Below are positions 32,392 through 41,908 of a DNA stretch of 64,000 nucleotides, piece after piece; position 1 is the first letter of the stretch, and each line of letters begins with the position of its first letter. A program made the translations under genes and the position numbers. Location: NCBI GenBank assembly GCA_001464765.1, contig LNDV01000034.1:558001-622000 (forward strand). The letters run 5' to 3'. The notes beneath the pieces were generated by a model, which did not search any database, had not been told where the DNA came from, and saw nothing but the letters and a program-made list of their open reading frames with translations. The DNA comes from Betaproteobacteria bacterium Ga0077526. Lineage in GTDB: Bacteria > Pseudomonadota > Gammaproteobacteria > Burkholderiales > Ga0077523.

Positions 32392-34263
32392 TCACCCTCG
32401 CTGGTACATGGACTCGATCAGGTCCGCGTACTTCTTGTGGACGAACTGGCGCTTGAGCTTCATCGTCGGCGTGAGTTCCTCATCCTCGGCCGTGAGCCGC
32501 TGTTCGATGAGGCGAAAGGTCTTGATCTGCTCGACCCGGGCGAACTGCGCATTGACGCGGCTCACCTCCTGCTCGATCAGGTCGAGAACGGCCTGTGCCC
32601 TCGTCAGGCTCGTGTAGTTCGAGAAGGGCACGTCGTGGTCCTGCGCAAACTTCTCCACGTTGTCCTGATCGATCATGATGAGCGCGACCAGATAGGGGCG
32701 GCGGTCGCCGATCACCACGGCGTCCGTGATGTAGGGCGAGAACTTGAGCTGGTTCTCCAGCTCCGACGGCGTGATGTTCTTGCCGCCGGCGGTGATGATG
32801 ATGTCCTTCATCCGGTCGGTGATGCGGAAAAATCCTTCCTCGTCCATCGTTCCCACGTCGCCGGTGTGCAGCCATCCCTCGGCATCGATGGTCTCCGCCG
32901 TCTTTTCCGGCTGATTGAGATAGCCCATGAACACATTGGGCCCGCGGATCAGCAACTCGCTCGTCACCGGGTCCACCTTCACCTCGGCGCCGTCCACGGC
33001 CTGGCCGATGGAGCCGGGCTTGATGCGCTCGGGGCGCGTCCAGGTGCCGAGCACGCAGGACTCCGTCTGACCCCAGCCTTCCAGCATCGGCACGCCCAGG
33101 GCGAGATACCAGCGGACGAGGTCCGGCGAAATCGGCGCCGCACCGGTGCCCAGCACGCGCGCCCGGTGGATGCCGATGGCCTTGCGGACGTTGTCCAGCA
33201 CGAGCAGTCGGGCGAGCCGGAACCGCAAGGCCAGCGGCACGCCCACGGGCCGGCAATCCAGGACACACCCGGCCCATTGCCTTCCGACACCGATAGCCCA
33301 GCGGTAGGCGCGCTGCTGCAGCTTCGACGATTCCTGCACACTGATGGTCACTGCGGAATAGAACTTCTCCCACACGCGCGGCACCGCGAAGAACACCGTG
33401 GGCGCAATCTCGCGCACGTTCTCGGGAATGGTCTCCGGGCTCTCGACGAAGTTGAGCACGGCGCCGCTGTAGATGCTCGCGTATGCGCCCATGAGGCGCT
33501 CGGCGACGTGGCACAGCGGCAATGCGCACATGCGCTCGTCGCTCTCGTTCTGCGGGAGAAATCGGTCGAGGTGGCGCATGGAGTAGACCAGCCCGGCATG
33601 GCTGTGCATCGCACCCTTCGGTTTGCCGGTGGTCCCCGAGGTGTAGATGAGGATGGCGAGAGCCTCATGCCCGCGACTCGCAACCCGGCGGTCGAAGTCA
33701 CCCGGGTGGGTGCGATCGAACTCACGCCCCTGCTCGCGCAGCGCTTCCAGGCTGAGCACCATCGGGTCGCTGAATCGCCGCAGACCGTCCATGTCGAATA
33801 CCACGATCCAGCGCAGGTTCGGCAACCGGTCACGAACGGCGAGTGCCTTGTCCAGTTGCTCCTCGTCCTCCACGAAGAGCACCGAAGTGCCAGAGTCCGT
33901 GCAGAGATATTCGACCTGCGCGTCGCTGTCGGTGGGATAGATGCCATTGCACACGCCGCCTGCGCTCAGCACGCCGAGGTCCACCAGCACCCACTCCACC
34001 ACCGTATTGGCCAGAATCGACGCGCACTCGCCCGGCTCGAACCCCAGGCTCGCGAGTCCCATCGTGATCTCGCGAACCGACTCGGCCGCCCGCCGCCAGG
34101 TCCACGTCTGCCAGATGCCGAGGTCCTTTTCGCGCATCCAGACGCGATCCCCGCGCATCGCGACGGCATTCCAGAAGACCTGGGGCACCGTGTCCCCGGG
34201 CACGAGCACCTGGGTGCTCGCCAGCAGTTGGCGGATGTTCCAGGGGTTTGGCACGGCACTCAT
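32392..34263 (-). CDS. Long-chain fatty-acid-type acyl-CoA ligase (AMP-binding)
   Basis: 623-residue adenylate-forming enzyme. The P-loop YTSGTTGKPKGAM, the A5 motif GWGQTE, GWLHTGD and the A8/A10 segment DRMKDIIITAGGKNITPSELE with TPTMKLKRQF near the end are intact. The long insertion between motifs and the ending MKLKRQFVHKKY are typical of long-chain or FadD15-type ligases. It activates a carboxylic acid with ATP and CoA. ATG 34263 overlaps the livF stop (ATGA), so the ligase probably traps the acid imported by the transporter. Confidence 0.93.
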   Translation of the reverse strand: MSAVPNPWNIRQLLASTQVLVPGDTVPQVFWNAVAMRGDRVWMREKDLGIWQTWTWRRAAESVREITMGLASLGFEPGECASILANTVVEWVLVDLGVLSAGGVCNGIYPTDSDAQVEYLCTDSGTSVLFVEDEEQLDKALAVRDRLPNLRWIVVFDMDGLRRFSDPMVLSLEALREQGREFDRTHPGDFDRRVASRGHEALAILIYTSGTTGKPKGAMHSHAGLVYSMRHLDRFLPQNESDERMCALPLCHVAERLMGAYASIYSGAVLNFVESPETIPENVREIAPTVFFAVPRVWEKFYSAVTISVQESSKLQQRAYRWAIGVGRQWAGCVLDCRPVGVPLALRFRLARLLVLDNVRKAIGIHRARVLGTGAAPISPDLVRWYLALGVPMLEGWGQTESCVLGTWTRPERIKPGSIGQAVDGAEVKVDPVTSELLIRGPNVFMGYLNQPEKTAETIDAEGWLHTGDVGTMDEEGFFRITDRMKDIIITAGGKNITPSELENQLKFSPYITDAVVIGDRRPYLVALIMIDQDNVEKFAQDHDVPFSNYTSLTRAQAVLDLIEQEVSRVNAQFARVEQIKTFRLIEQRLTAEDEELTPTMKLKRQFVHKKYADLIESMYQRG

Positions 34264-35033
34264 CTCCAGGTCTTCTTGCGCTTCCAGCGGCGCTCGCCAC
34301 GCGCGCCGGCGTCCTTCATGCCGAGATAGAACTCCCGGATGTCCTCCTTTTCGCGCAGGCGCTCGCAGGTGTCCTCCATCACGATGCGCCCGACCTCCAG
34401 CACGTAGCCATAGTCCGCCACCTCGAGCGCGATGGCGGCGTTCTGCTCCACCAGCAGCAGCGTGGTGCCGCGCTCGCGATTGATGCGCACGACGATGTCG
34501 AAAATCTCGCGCGTGAGCTTGGGCGAAAGTCCGAGGCTGGGTTCGTCGAGGAGCATGAGTTCGGGCTGTCCCATGATGGCGCGGCTGATCGCGAGCATCT
34601 GCTGCTGGCCTCCGGAGAGCAGCCCGGCCTGCTGCTTCGCGCGCTCCTTCAGGATCGGAAAGTAGCCGAACACCTGCTCCAGATCGCGGCGCACCCCGTC
34701 CCGGTCGGTTCGCGTATAGGCGCCCATCATCAGGTTGTCCAGCACCGACAGCATCGGGAAGACCTCTCGCCCCTCGGGCACATGACACAGACCCCGCCGG
34801 ACGATGCCGGCCGGATCCATGCCGTGAATCGCCTCGCCCTTGAAGTGCACCGAGCCCTTCTGCGGATCGATGATCCCGGAGATTGTCTTGAGGATGGTCG
34901 TCTTGCCGGCGCCGTTGGCCCCGAGCACCGCGACGATGGAAGCGGGCGGCACGGACAGACTCACACCCCGGATCGCGCGGACGGGTCCGTACGCGCTTTC
35001 CACGTTCGCGAGCGTGAGCAGGGGATCAGGCAT
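34260..35033 (-). CDS. livF: Branched-chain-amino-acid-type ABC transporter ATPase (LivF)
   Basis: 257 residues. Walker A GANGAGKT, Q-loop, signature LSGGQQQML, Walker B LMLLDEPSLGL and the switch His-type segment LLLVEQN are all intact. It is the second ATPase of the LIV-I type. The end of the protein is unusually basic (ERRWKRKKTWR). It overlaps livG by eight bases and the acyl-CoA ligase by four, so the whole run is one translation-coupled operon. Confidence 0.93.
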   Translation of the reverse strand: MPDPLLTLANVESAYGPVRAIRGVSLSVPPASIVAVLGANGAGKTTILKTISGIIDPQKGSVHFKGEAIHGMDPAGIVRRGLCHVPEGREVFPMLSVLDNLMMGAYTRTDRDGVRRDLEQVFGYFPILKERAKQQAGLLSGGQQQMLAISRAIMGQPELMLLDEPSLGLSPKLTREIFDIVVRINRERGTTLLLVEQNAAIALEVADYGYVLEVGRIVMEDTCERLREKEDIREFYLGMKDAGARGERRWKRKKTWR

Positions 35034-35808
35034 GGGCCGCCTTCCCGAGGTAGGCCTCGACCACGCCGGGATGCGATTGCACGTCCTTGGGCGTACCGAC
35101 CGTCACCACCGCGCCCTGATTGAGCGCGAGCACCCGGTGCGACACCCGCGATACGAGCGACATGTCGTGCTCGACCATCACGACCGTGATGTCCAGATCC
35201 TGGTTGATGTCCTGGATCCAGAAGGCCATGTCCTCGGTCTCTTCCACGTTGAGCCCGGACGAGGGCTCGTCCATCAGGAGCAGACGCGGCTGCATGGCCA
35301 GGGCCCGCCCGAGTTCCACCACCTTGCGGATGCCGTAGGGCAGCCCGGCCACATGGCTGTCGCGGTAGTGCTGGAGGTCGAGCAGGTCGATCACCTTCTC
35401 CACGTGCTCGCGGAAGGCGTACTCCTGGCGCCGCACCTTGGGCAGAAAGAGGATCTCCTCCCAGAGCGCTGTCTTTCGATGCACCTGCCGGCCGATGAGC
35501 AGGTTCTGGAGCACGGTGGCGTGCTCGAAAAGCTCGATGTTCTGGAACGTTCTCGAGATGCCGAGCGCGGCGACTCGGTGGGCCGGAAGGGCCGTGATGT
35601 CATTGCCTTCGAAAACGATGCGCCCGCGCATCGGGTTGTAGAGCCGGCTGATGAGATTGAACACCGTCGTCTTGCCGGCACCGTTGGGGCCGATCAGCGT
35701 GAACACCTCGCCCCGGCGGACGGCGAAGCTCACGTCGTCGACGGCCTTCACGCCGCCAAAGGCGACGGCAAGGGACTCGACCGAGAGGATCGCGTCGTCC
35801 GCGCTCAC
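35026..35808 (-). CDS. livG: Branched-chain-amino-acid-type ABC transporter ATPase (LivG)
   Basis: 260 residues. Walker A GPNGAGKT, a LivG-type helical insertion (ISRTFQNIELFEHATVLQN), a divergent signature LPYGIRKVVELGRAL (in place of LSGGQ), Walker B LLLMDEPSSGL and VMVEHDM. LivG proteins of the aromatic-acid or amide-uptake type also carry this LPYG motif. The GTG at 35808 overlaps the livM stop as GTGA and matches the family start; the longer open frame runs into livM and is not used. Confidence 0.92.
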   Translation of the reverse strand: MSADDAILSVESLAVAFGGVKAVDDVSFAVRRGEVFTLIGPNGAGKTTVFNLISRLYNPMRGRIVFEGNDITALPAHRVAALGISRTFQNIELFEHATVLQNLLIGRQVHRKTALWEEILFLPKVRRQEYAFREHVEKVIDLLDLQHYRDSHVAGLPYGIRKVVELGRALAMQPRLLLMDEPSSGLNVEETEDMAFWIQDINQDLDITVVMVEHDMSLVSRVSHRVLALNQGAVVTVGTPKDVQSHPGVVEAYLGKAAHA

Positions 35809-36881
35809 CGCTGGCGCTCCGTCTTCTGGAAGGTCTTCTCCCGCCGGAACGTGCCCTTGCGATAGAACGGGAAGGTTTGGAGGTACAGCCGGATCTTGAC
35901 CCATCGCCCGTACAGCCCCAGCGGTTCGAACAGGACGAACCCGACGATGATGAGACCGAACACGGTCGACTGCAGTCCCGCGGCGCCGCCGATGGCGGGC
36001 GGCAGCCAGTCTTTCGCGACCGCGATGCCCTGCGGCAGGGTGATGAGGAACAGCGCGCCGAGAAACACGCCGTGCACCGAGCCCAGGCCGCCGATGAAGA
36101 TCATCATCAGCAGCTCCACCGACTGCAGAACCGTGAACTGCTCGGGCGAGAGGAAGCGGAGCTTGTGCGCGTAGAGCGCGCCGGCCAGCCCTGTCAGTGC
36201 CGCGCTGAGCGCGAAGGACAGCGTCTTCGCCTTCGCGAGATGGATGCCCATGCTCTGCGAGGAAATCTCCGAATCACGCACCGCCACGAAGGCGCGGCCG
36301 GTCGGCGACCGCAGCAGATTCAGGACAGCCAGGGTCGCGACGACCAGGATGCCGAGGCACAGATAGTAGAAGCCAACGGGTTGCGGCACGGCTGCGCCGA
36401 AAAGCGTCGGGGACTTCACCATCAGGCCCGCGCTCCCGCCGGTGACGTCCTCCCAGCGGGTGAGCACTTCCTCGACGATAACGCCGAGGGCCAGTGTGGC
36501 GATCGCGAGGTAGATGCCCCTCACCCGCAGCGCGGGCAGCCCCACCACCACGCCGGTGGCCGCCGACAGGACCACGGCTGCGCTCATCGCGAGCGGAAAC
36601 GGCCACCCCATGCCGACGAGGACCGCCTCGGTATACGCGCCCACACCGAGAAAGGCCGCGTGCCCCAGCGAGATGAGCCCGGTGAAGCCCGACAGCAGCA
36701 TGAGTCCCAGGCCCGCCACGGCGTAGATGCAGACCAGCACAAGCTGCTCGAGAAGGTACTCCGACAGCAGCCACGGCGCCGCGAGCAGGGCGACACCCAG
36801 CAGCGAATACCAGAAGACATGTCCGCCATGCTTGGCGAGCCGGATGTCCTGGTCGTAGTCGGTCTTGAAGAGGAAGCGCAC
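35805..36881 (-). CDS. livM: Branched-chain-amino-acid-type ABC permease (LivM)
   Basis: 358-residue permease with about nine to ten membrane helices. The hallmark SLGHAAFLGVGAY and the EAA-type loop LLRSPTGRAFVAVRDSEISSQSMG are present. The GTG start at 36881 is two bases after the livH stop; the longer upstream open frame is antisense noise over livH. The tail (RREKTFQKTERQR) is basic and cytoplasmic. It pairs with LivH to form the channel. Confidence 0.92.
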   Translation of the reverse strand: MRFLFKTDYDQDIRLAKHGGHVFWYSLLGVALLAAPWLLSEYLLEQLVLVCIYAVAGLGLMLLSGFTGLISLGHAAFLGVGAYTEAVLVGMGWPFPLAMSAAVVLSAATGVVVGLPALRVRGIYLAIATLALGVIVEEVLTRWEDVTGGSAGLMVKSPTLFGAAVPQPVGFYYLCLGILVVATLAVLNLLRSPTGRAFVAVRDSEISSQSMGIHLAKAKTLSFALSAALTGLAGALYAHKLRFLSPEQFTVLQSVELLMMIFIGGLGSVHGVFLGALFLITLPQGIAVAKDWLPPAIGGAAGLQSTVFGLIIVGFVLFEPLGLYGRWVKIRLYLQTFPFYRKGTFRREKTFQKTERQR

Positions 36882-36883
36882 GG

Positions 36884-37759
36884 TCAGACCCGCTTGCGCA
36901 TGGACGTGCCGAACAGCCCGTGCGGACGGATCATCAGCATGGCGAGCACCACCACGTAGGGCGCCACGTCCTTGAAGCCCTCCGGCAGGTAGAACCCGGC
37001 GAGTGCCTCGACGATGCCGATGATGAGCCCGCCGACGATGGCGCCCGGCAGACTCTCGAAGCCGCCGATCACCGCGGCGGGAAACGCCTTCAGGCCGATG
37101 AAGCCCATGTTGGCGTGGACGAACGTGACCGGCGCGAGCAGCACGCCTGCCACCGCCGCCATGCCGGCGCTGATGGCCCACACCAGGCTGTTCAGCCGCT
37201 TGACCGGAATGCCCATGTAGTAGGCGGCCAGCTGATTCTGCGAGATGGCCTGCATCGCCACGCCGACCCGCGTGTAGCGGAACAGCGCGAAGAGCCCGCC
37301 GCACAGGAGAAAGCTCGCGCCGATGATCACCGCCTGCTCCATGCCGATCACGAGGGGCCCCAGCGTGATCACCTCGTCATGGAAGGGCGCCTCGAAGACA
37401 TGGGTTTCGGTACCGATGCCGGGAATCATGGTGATGAGACCGCGCGCAACATAGCCCACGCCGATGGTCACCATGATGAGGGCGAAGGCCGGCTGTCCGA
37501 GGATGGGACGCAGTACCAGGGCTTCGGTCAGGAACCCGAAGATGCCCATGGCGAGTACGGAGCAGGGGAGCACAGCCCAGTAGGGCAGGCCGAGCGCGGT
37601 CGAGAAGCCGAGGCCGCAGAACGCGCCCAGCATCATGAGCTCGCCCTGCGCGAAGTTGACCGCCTCGGTCGCCTTGTAGATGAGCACGAACCCGAGCGCG
37701 ATCAGCCCGTAGATGCACCCCTGCGAAATGCCGCCAATCAGGACCTGCAACAGCTGCAA
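36884..37759 (-). CDS. livH: Branched-chain-amino-acid-type ABC permease (LivH)
   Basis: 291-residue permease with about eight helices. Conserved segments are GGISQGCIYGLIALGFVLIYKAT, NFAQGELMMLGAF and the loop YTRVGVAMQAISQN. The start is TTG 37759 with GGAGG upstream. It is the first gene of livHMGF plus ligase. A hairpin 24-45 bases upstream may control the leader. No substrate-binding protein (LivK) gene is found next to it. Confidence 0.92.
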   Translation of the reverse strand: MQLLQVLIGGISQGCIYGLIALGFVLIYKATEAVNFAQGELMMLGAFCGLGFSTALGLPYWAVLPCSVLAMGIFGFLTEALVLRPILGQPAFALIMVTIGVGYVARGLITMIPGIGTETHVFEAPFHDEVITLGPLVIGMEQAVIIGASFLLCGGLFALFRYTRVGVAMQAISQNQLAAYYMGIPVKRLNSLVWAISAGMAAVAGVLLAPVTFVHANMGFIGLKAFPAAVIGGFESLPGAIVGGLIIGIVEALAGFYLPEGFKDVAPYVVVLAMLMIRPHGLFGTSMRKRV

Positions 37760-37782
37760 GTGGGGTCTCCTCCACAGAGACC

Positions 37783-37804
37783 GGCGCCGGTCCGAGCCGG
37801 CGCC
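37783..37804. repeat. 8-bp GC inverted repeat upstream of livH
   Basis: GGCGCCGG and CCGGCGCC enclose a six-base loop. It is between the unknown gene and livH; with no T-run it is more likely a leader hairpin or a Rho-assisted end than a simple terminator. Confidence 0.5.
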
Positions 37805-37932
37805 TTGGTGTTGTCATGCAGCCGGCGGGATGGTCAGGAGACAACGCCGGCGAGCCGCTTCAGAGTTCGCCGGATAGTACACAGCGCCGCAGGAAACTGC
37901 GAGTTTCCGCTGTGAGCATTGGGGAAAGCGGA

Positions 37933-38577
37933 TCAGCCGGTGAAGACGGAGCCCGGCCCGCCGTGCCCGACACCGAACCGGTACACCGTGCGCCGGCGCT
38001 TGCCGCCCGCCGTGGGCAGAGGCATGACGGGGCACGGCGGTTCGCGGGTGCCGTCCGGCCGCAGCGTGACGTCATCGGCGACGTCTTTCCAGATGCCACC
38101 GTGGACGGGGCGGAACAGCCACATGAGGTAACCGCGTCTGGCAGCCACGGCAAGGAGTTCGTCGGCATCGGGGGCATCGGCGACCACCACGTCGTTGCCG
38201 TTCACGCCCCAGGGAAAGGAACCGAAAGCCTTGAGGCAGTCGACGGCCTCCACGGTGTCCGCTCCGGGACGCATGCATGCCGGCGCCTCGGCGCGCGCGA
38301 CGTCCCAGGCACCGAGTTCCCACGCGGCGTCGAGCGCTGCGCGATCGAGAGAGAGCACGTCGTCCCACCCGTCGTTCAACTGGAGGGCAGAACTGGGAAG
38401 CGGCGTGAAGCGCAGCGCTTCGCTGGCTTCCTCGGCGATCTTCTCCTTGATGAAGCCATGCCAGTGCAGGGTCATGATCACCGGCGTGTCCGGACAGGGC
38501 ACCGCGGCAATCGTGATGGCGAACAACGGCAGACGCGTGGATTGAATCTGAGACTCGATGCGCTCCAGCAACTCCAT
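37933..38577 (-). CDS. Conserved-looking protein of unknown function
   Basis: 214 residues, start at ATG 38577 with a strong AAGGAGG seven bases upstream; the longer open frame has no better start. No signal peptide or membrane helix. Visible features are an N-terminal beta-rich part (LPLFAITIAAVPCPDTPVIMTLHWHGF), a helical middle (DRAALDAAWELGAWDVARAEAP), the segment FPWGVNGNDVVVADAPDADELLAVAARRGYLMWLF and the tail GKRRRTVYRFG. I do not recognise a family. It precedes the liv operon on the same strand with a 173-base gap. Confidence 0.75.
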   Translation of the reverse strand: MELLERIESQIQSTRLPLFAITIAAVPCPDTPVIMTLHWHGFIKEKIAEEASEALRFTPLPSSALQLNDGWDDVLSLDRAALDAAWELGAWDVARAEAPACMRPGADTVEAVDCLKAFGSFPWGVNGNDVVVADAPDADELLAVAARRGYLMWLFRPVHGGIWKDVADDVTLRPDGTREPPCPVMPLPTAGGKRRRTVYRFGVGHGGPGSVFTG

Positions 38578-38874
38578 GTTTCCCTCCTTCAAGGGGTCGC
38601 GCCACACCGCTTCCGCCCATCGCCGGCGCGCGGTGACGCGCACTTGAACAACATCGGCCGGCATCGACACCGTTGCAAGTCGGATGCCTGACGGCCATTC
38701 CCCGCCAAGTCCATGACGCGGAGAACTTCGCCGCTCTTGCGTCGACAACATGGCAGCCATTCCCGCATCATTGCAGTGCAACGCAGCCGACGATGCACAG
38801 CGGACAGACGTGCGGGCAAGCGTACCGATTCATGAGTGCGCTGTGTCGCAGCCGCCAACGGAGAGTGCTAACAC

Positions 38875-40281
38875 ATGCAGATCAGATTTCTCGGTGCCGC
38901 AGGAGAAGTAACGGGCTCGTGCTTCCAGGTCTTGACCTCGAATTGCAACTTTCTCGTCGACTGCGGCATGTTCCAGGGCGGACGCGAGGCTGACCGGAAG
39001 AATCGCGAGGCGCTGGACTTCGACGTCCGGGACATCGACTTCGTGCTGCTCACGCATGCGCACATCGATCATTCCGGCCTGCTGCCGCGCCTCACGATGC
39101 TGGGCTATCACGGCCCCATCTACTGCACTGCACCCACGGCCGATCTGCTTGGCGTGATGCTGCCGGACAGCGCGCACATCCAGGAGAAGGAATCCGAGTG
39201 GGAGACGCGCCATCGCCGTCGGGAGCAGCGCCGGGGACTGGTCGAAGAGGCTCCGCTGTACACGGTGACGCAGGCCCTGACCACATTGAAGCGCCTGAAG
39301 CGCGTCGCCTACGACACCGATGCGAACCCGCACGACAAAGTGCGCGTGCAGTTTCGCGAAGCGGGCCACATCCTCGGGTCATCCTTCCTGGAGGTATGGG
39401 TGGAGGAAAGCGGCAAGACCACGAAGCTCGTGTTCTCCGGCGATCTCGGGCAGCCCGGCCATCCTCTGATGCGGGATCCGACGCCCGTGGAAGAGGCCGA
39501 TATCCTCGTCATGGAGTCGACCTACGGCAACCGCCTGCATCGGCCCATGAAGGAAACGCTCGACGAACTCGCCGCCGCCGTCACCGAGACCATGTCGACG
39601 CAGCGCGGCAATGTGATCATCCCGGCGTTCGCCGTCGGCCGCTCCCAGGACATCGTCTATCTGCTGCTGCAGTTGTATCGCGAGAAGCGCATCCCGGAGA
39701 TCGACATCTATGTCGACTCGCCCATGGCGCTTGCCGCCACACGGGTGATGCTCGAACATCTCGGCACGCTGGAACCCGAGGCGACCGAGACGATCGCGTG
39801 GCTGCGAAACGGCGGCGGCAAACCGTCCGTCCGCTTCGTGCAGGAGGTGGAGGATTCCATCGCGCTCAACAGCATCCGGTCGGGCGCGGTCATCATCTCC
39901 GCCAGCGGCATGTGCGAGGCGGGCCGCATCAAGTACCACCTGCGACACAACCTGCCGCGTGCGGAGTGCGCAGTCATCATCGTCGGTTTCCAGGCGGGTG
40001 GCACGCTCGGCCGTCGACTCGTCGACGGCGCACGCACGGTCCGCCTGTTCGGCGACGAAGTGGCCGTCCGCGCGCGCATCCACACCATTGGCGGCCTGTC
40101 CGCCCACGGCGACCAGGCGGCACTGCTCGCCTGGTTGCGTGGACTGAAGCGTCCGCCAAAGCAGACCTTTCTCGTTCACGGCGAGCGTTCCACGCGTCAG
40201 GTGTTCGCGGATGTCATCGCGAAGGAACTCGCCTGGCCCGACGTTCGCCTCCCGGAAGTGGGTGACACCTTCGATGCTTGA
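38875..40281 (+). CDS. Metallo-beta-lactamase/beta-CASP-family RNA-processing-like hydrolase
   Basis: 468 residues. N-terminal MBL core with the zinc motif THAHIDHSG, then GHILGSSFLEV and FSGDLG; the beta-CASP insertion contains STYGNR, IPAFAVGRSQDIVYLL and the SGMCEAGRIKYHL region; the C-terminal RMMBL segment ends GGLSAHGDQAALLAWL and FLVHGE. These proteins are mostly nucleases acting on RNA (RNase J/CPSF73 relatives) and are widespread in betaproteobacteria, though many have not been characterised. It overlaps dacB by eight bases. Confidence 0.9.
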   Translation: MQIRFLGAAGEVTGSCFQVLTSNCNFLVDCGMFQGGREADRKNREALDFDVRDIDFVLLTHAHIDHSGLLPRLTMLGYHGPIYCTAPTADLLGVMLPDSAHIQEKESEWETRHRRREQRRGLVEEAPLYTVTQALTTLKRLKRVAYDTDANPHDKVRVQFREAGHILGSSFLEVWVEESGKTTKLVFSGDLGQPGHPLMRDPTPVEEADILVMESTYGNRLHRPMKETLDELAAAVTETMSTQRGNVIIPAFAVGRSQDIVYLLLQLYREKRIPEIDIYVDSPMALAATRVMLEHLGTLEPEATETIAWLRNGGGKPSVRFVQEVEDSIALNSIRSGAVIISASGMCEAGRIKYHLRHNLPRAECAVIIVGFQAGGTLGRRLVDGARTVRLFGDEVAVRARIHTIGGLSAHGDQAALLAWLRGLKRPPKQTFLVHGERSTRQVFADVIAKELAWPDVRLPEVGDTFDA

Positions 40282-41764
40282 GTCCGTTCGTTCCATTCTG
40301 GCGGGCACCTTCGCCGCGCTCACGCTGTTCTCGACGACCGCCTACGCGGACACCCCTCTGCCGCCGACTATCAAGGCCGCGCTGAAGACTGCCGCCATTC
40401 CGGAGGCCTCGTACGCGGCGCTGGTGATGACGCTGGACGGACAGGTGCTGCTCGCCCGCAACGCCGAAGTCGCGATGAACCCCGCGTCGGTGATGAAGGT
40501 GGTCACCACCTTCGCGGGACTCGAGGCTCTCGGGCCTGCGTACACCTGGCGCACCGAGGTGTACGCCACCGGACCGGTGGTCGGAGGGCGACTGCAGGGC
40601 AACCTCGTCATCCGGGGCGGTGGCGATCCGATGCTGTCGATGGAGAAGTTCTGGATGCTGCTGAGGGATGTGCGGGCACGCGGCATCCGCGACATCGCCG
40701 GCGACGTGCTGCTCGATCGCGCCTACTTTGCCGAGCCGGACATCGACCCCGGGCAGTTCGACGGTCGCGCGACCCGGCCGTACAACGCCGGGCCCGATGC
40801 CCTGCTCGTGAACTTCCGCGCCGTCCGGCTCACCTTCGTACCCGACGCCGAGACACGCTCGGTGAGGATTCTCGCGGAACCGCCTCTGCCGGAGTTCGGC
40901 ATCGTCAACCGGCTGGAATGGGCCGATGCCCCCTGCGACGGCTGGCCGGAAGATGCCGTCGCCGACATGACGAAGCTCACGCTCACCTTCGAGGGCCGCT
41001 ACCCGGCAAGCTGCGGGGAGCAGGTGAAGTTCTTCACCCTCCTGCCGCCCAACGAGTACAACCGCGCGCTGTTCGATCACCTGTGGCGAGGACTCGGCGG
41101 CACTGTCACCGGCACCGTGAGAGTGGGCAGCGCCGATGCCACGGCAAAGCTAGTGACGTCGCTCGAATCGGGTCCGCTCCTGGAGGCCGTGCGCGAAATC
41201 AACAAGCACAGCAACAACGTGATGGCCCGGCACCTGTTCCTCACGCTCGGCCGCGCCGCGTCCGGCACCGGCAACCTGGAGTCAGCCCGTGCCGCGGTCA
41301 ATGCATCACTGAAGCGTGCCGGCATCGCCGCACCGGAACTCTACGTGGAGAACGGCGCGGGGCTGTCGCGCAGTGCCCGGGTATCGGCGATGACGCTCGC
41401 AAGGCTTCTCTCCACGGCGGCGTCCCTGCCGGCGGGTCCGGAGTTCATCTCTTCCTTTCCCATCGCGGGGGTCGACGGCACGCTGCGCCGCTGGTTCAAC
41501 AAGACGGCCTTCGCGGGCCGCGCCCATCTAAAGACTGGCTATCTGGAAAACGTGCGGGCCATGGCGGGATACGTGCACGGGCCCGATGGCCGCATGCTGG
41601 TGGCGGTGGGGCTCGTCAATCACCCGAATGCGCGCAATGCCATGGGGGTACAGGAGGCCCTGATCCAATGGGCATACGAGGCGGGCGGCCGGCCGGGCTG
41701 CTGCTTTGGCATGCAACGTGCTGCCCGGAAGGGTCAATCCGCGGGCGGCAGGCCCCGTCCCTGA
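40274..41764 (+). CDS. dacB: D-alanyl-D-alanine carboxypeptidase/endopeptidase, PBP4 type (S13)
   Basis: 496 residues with a signal peptide (about 1-26). Active-site motifs are S-x-x-K in NPASVMKVVTT, S-x-N in HSNNVMARH, and K-T-G in HLKTGYL. The long insertion between the first and second motifs is typical of the S13 family. It trims or cleaves peptidoglycan crosslinks in the periplasm. ATG 40274 lies within the last codons of the beta-CASP gene. The extra C-terminal extension after QWAYEAGG (about 25 residues, rich in Arg) is unusual and low-complexity. Confidence 0.93.
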   Translation: MLESVRSILAGTFAALTLFSTTAYADTPLPPTIKAALKTAAIPEASYAALVMTLDGQVLLARNAEVAMNPASVMKVVTTFAGLEALGPAYTWRTEVYATGPVVGGRLQGNLVIRGGGDPMLSMEKFWMLLRDVRARGIRDIAGDVLLDRAYFAEPDIDPGQFDGRATRPYNAGPDALLVNFRAVRLTFVPDAETRSVRILAEPPLPEFGIVNRLEWADAPCDGWPEDAVADMTKLTLTFEGRYPASCGEQVKFFTLLPPNEYNRALFDHLWRGLGGTVTGTVRVGSADATAKLVTSLESGPLLEAVREINKHSNNVMARHLFLTLGRAASGTGNLESARAAVNASLKRAGIAAPELYVENGAGLSRSARVSAMTLARLLSTAASLPAGPEFISSFPIAGVDGTLRRWFNKTAFAGRAHLKTGYLENVRAMAGYVHGPDGRMLVAVGLVNHPNARNAMGVQEALIQWAYEAGGRPGCCFGMQRAARKGQSAGGRPRP

Positions 41765-41908
41765 GGGGCGAAGCCGCAGCCTCCGGGAGCTTCGACCGGA
41801 CGGCCCCGCACGGCAGCCCTCCCCGGCCGCGTCCGACCGGAGGGGCGGCGCCGCCGGTTCGCGTCCCCCGACCAGCGTGTTCCCGCAACACGACACGAGC
41901 CCGATCCC

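Noticed and set aside
37783-37804. Rho-independent terminator before livH
   Set aside because: Strong GC stem but no T-run on either strand, so it was listed only as an inverted repeat.
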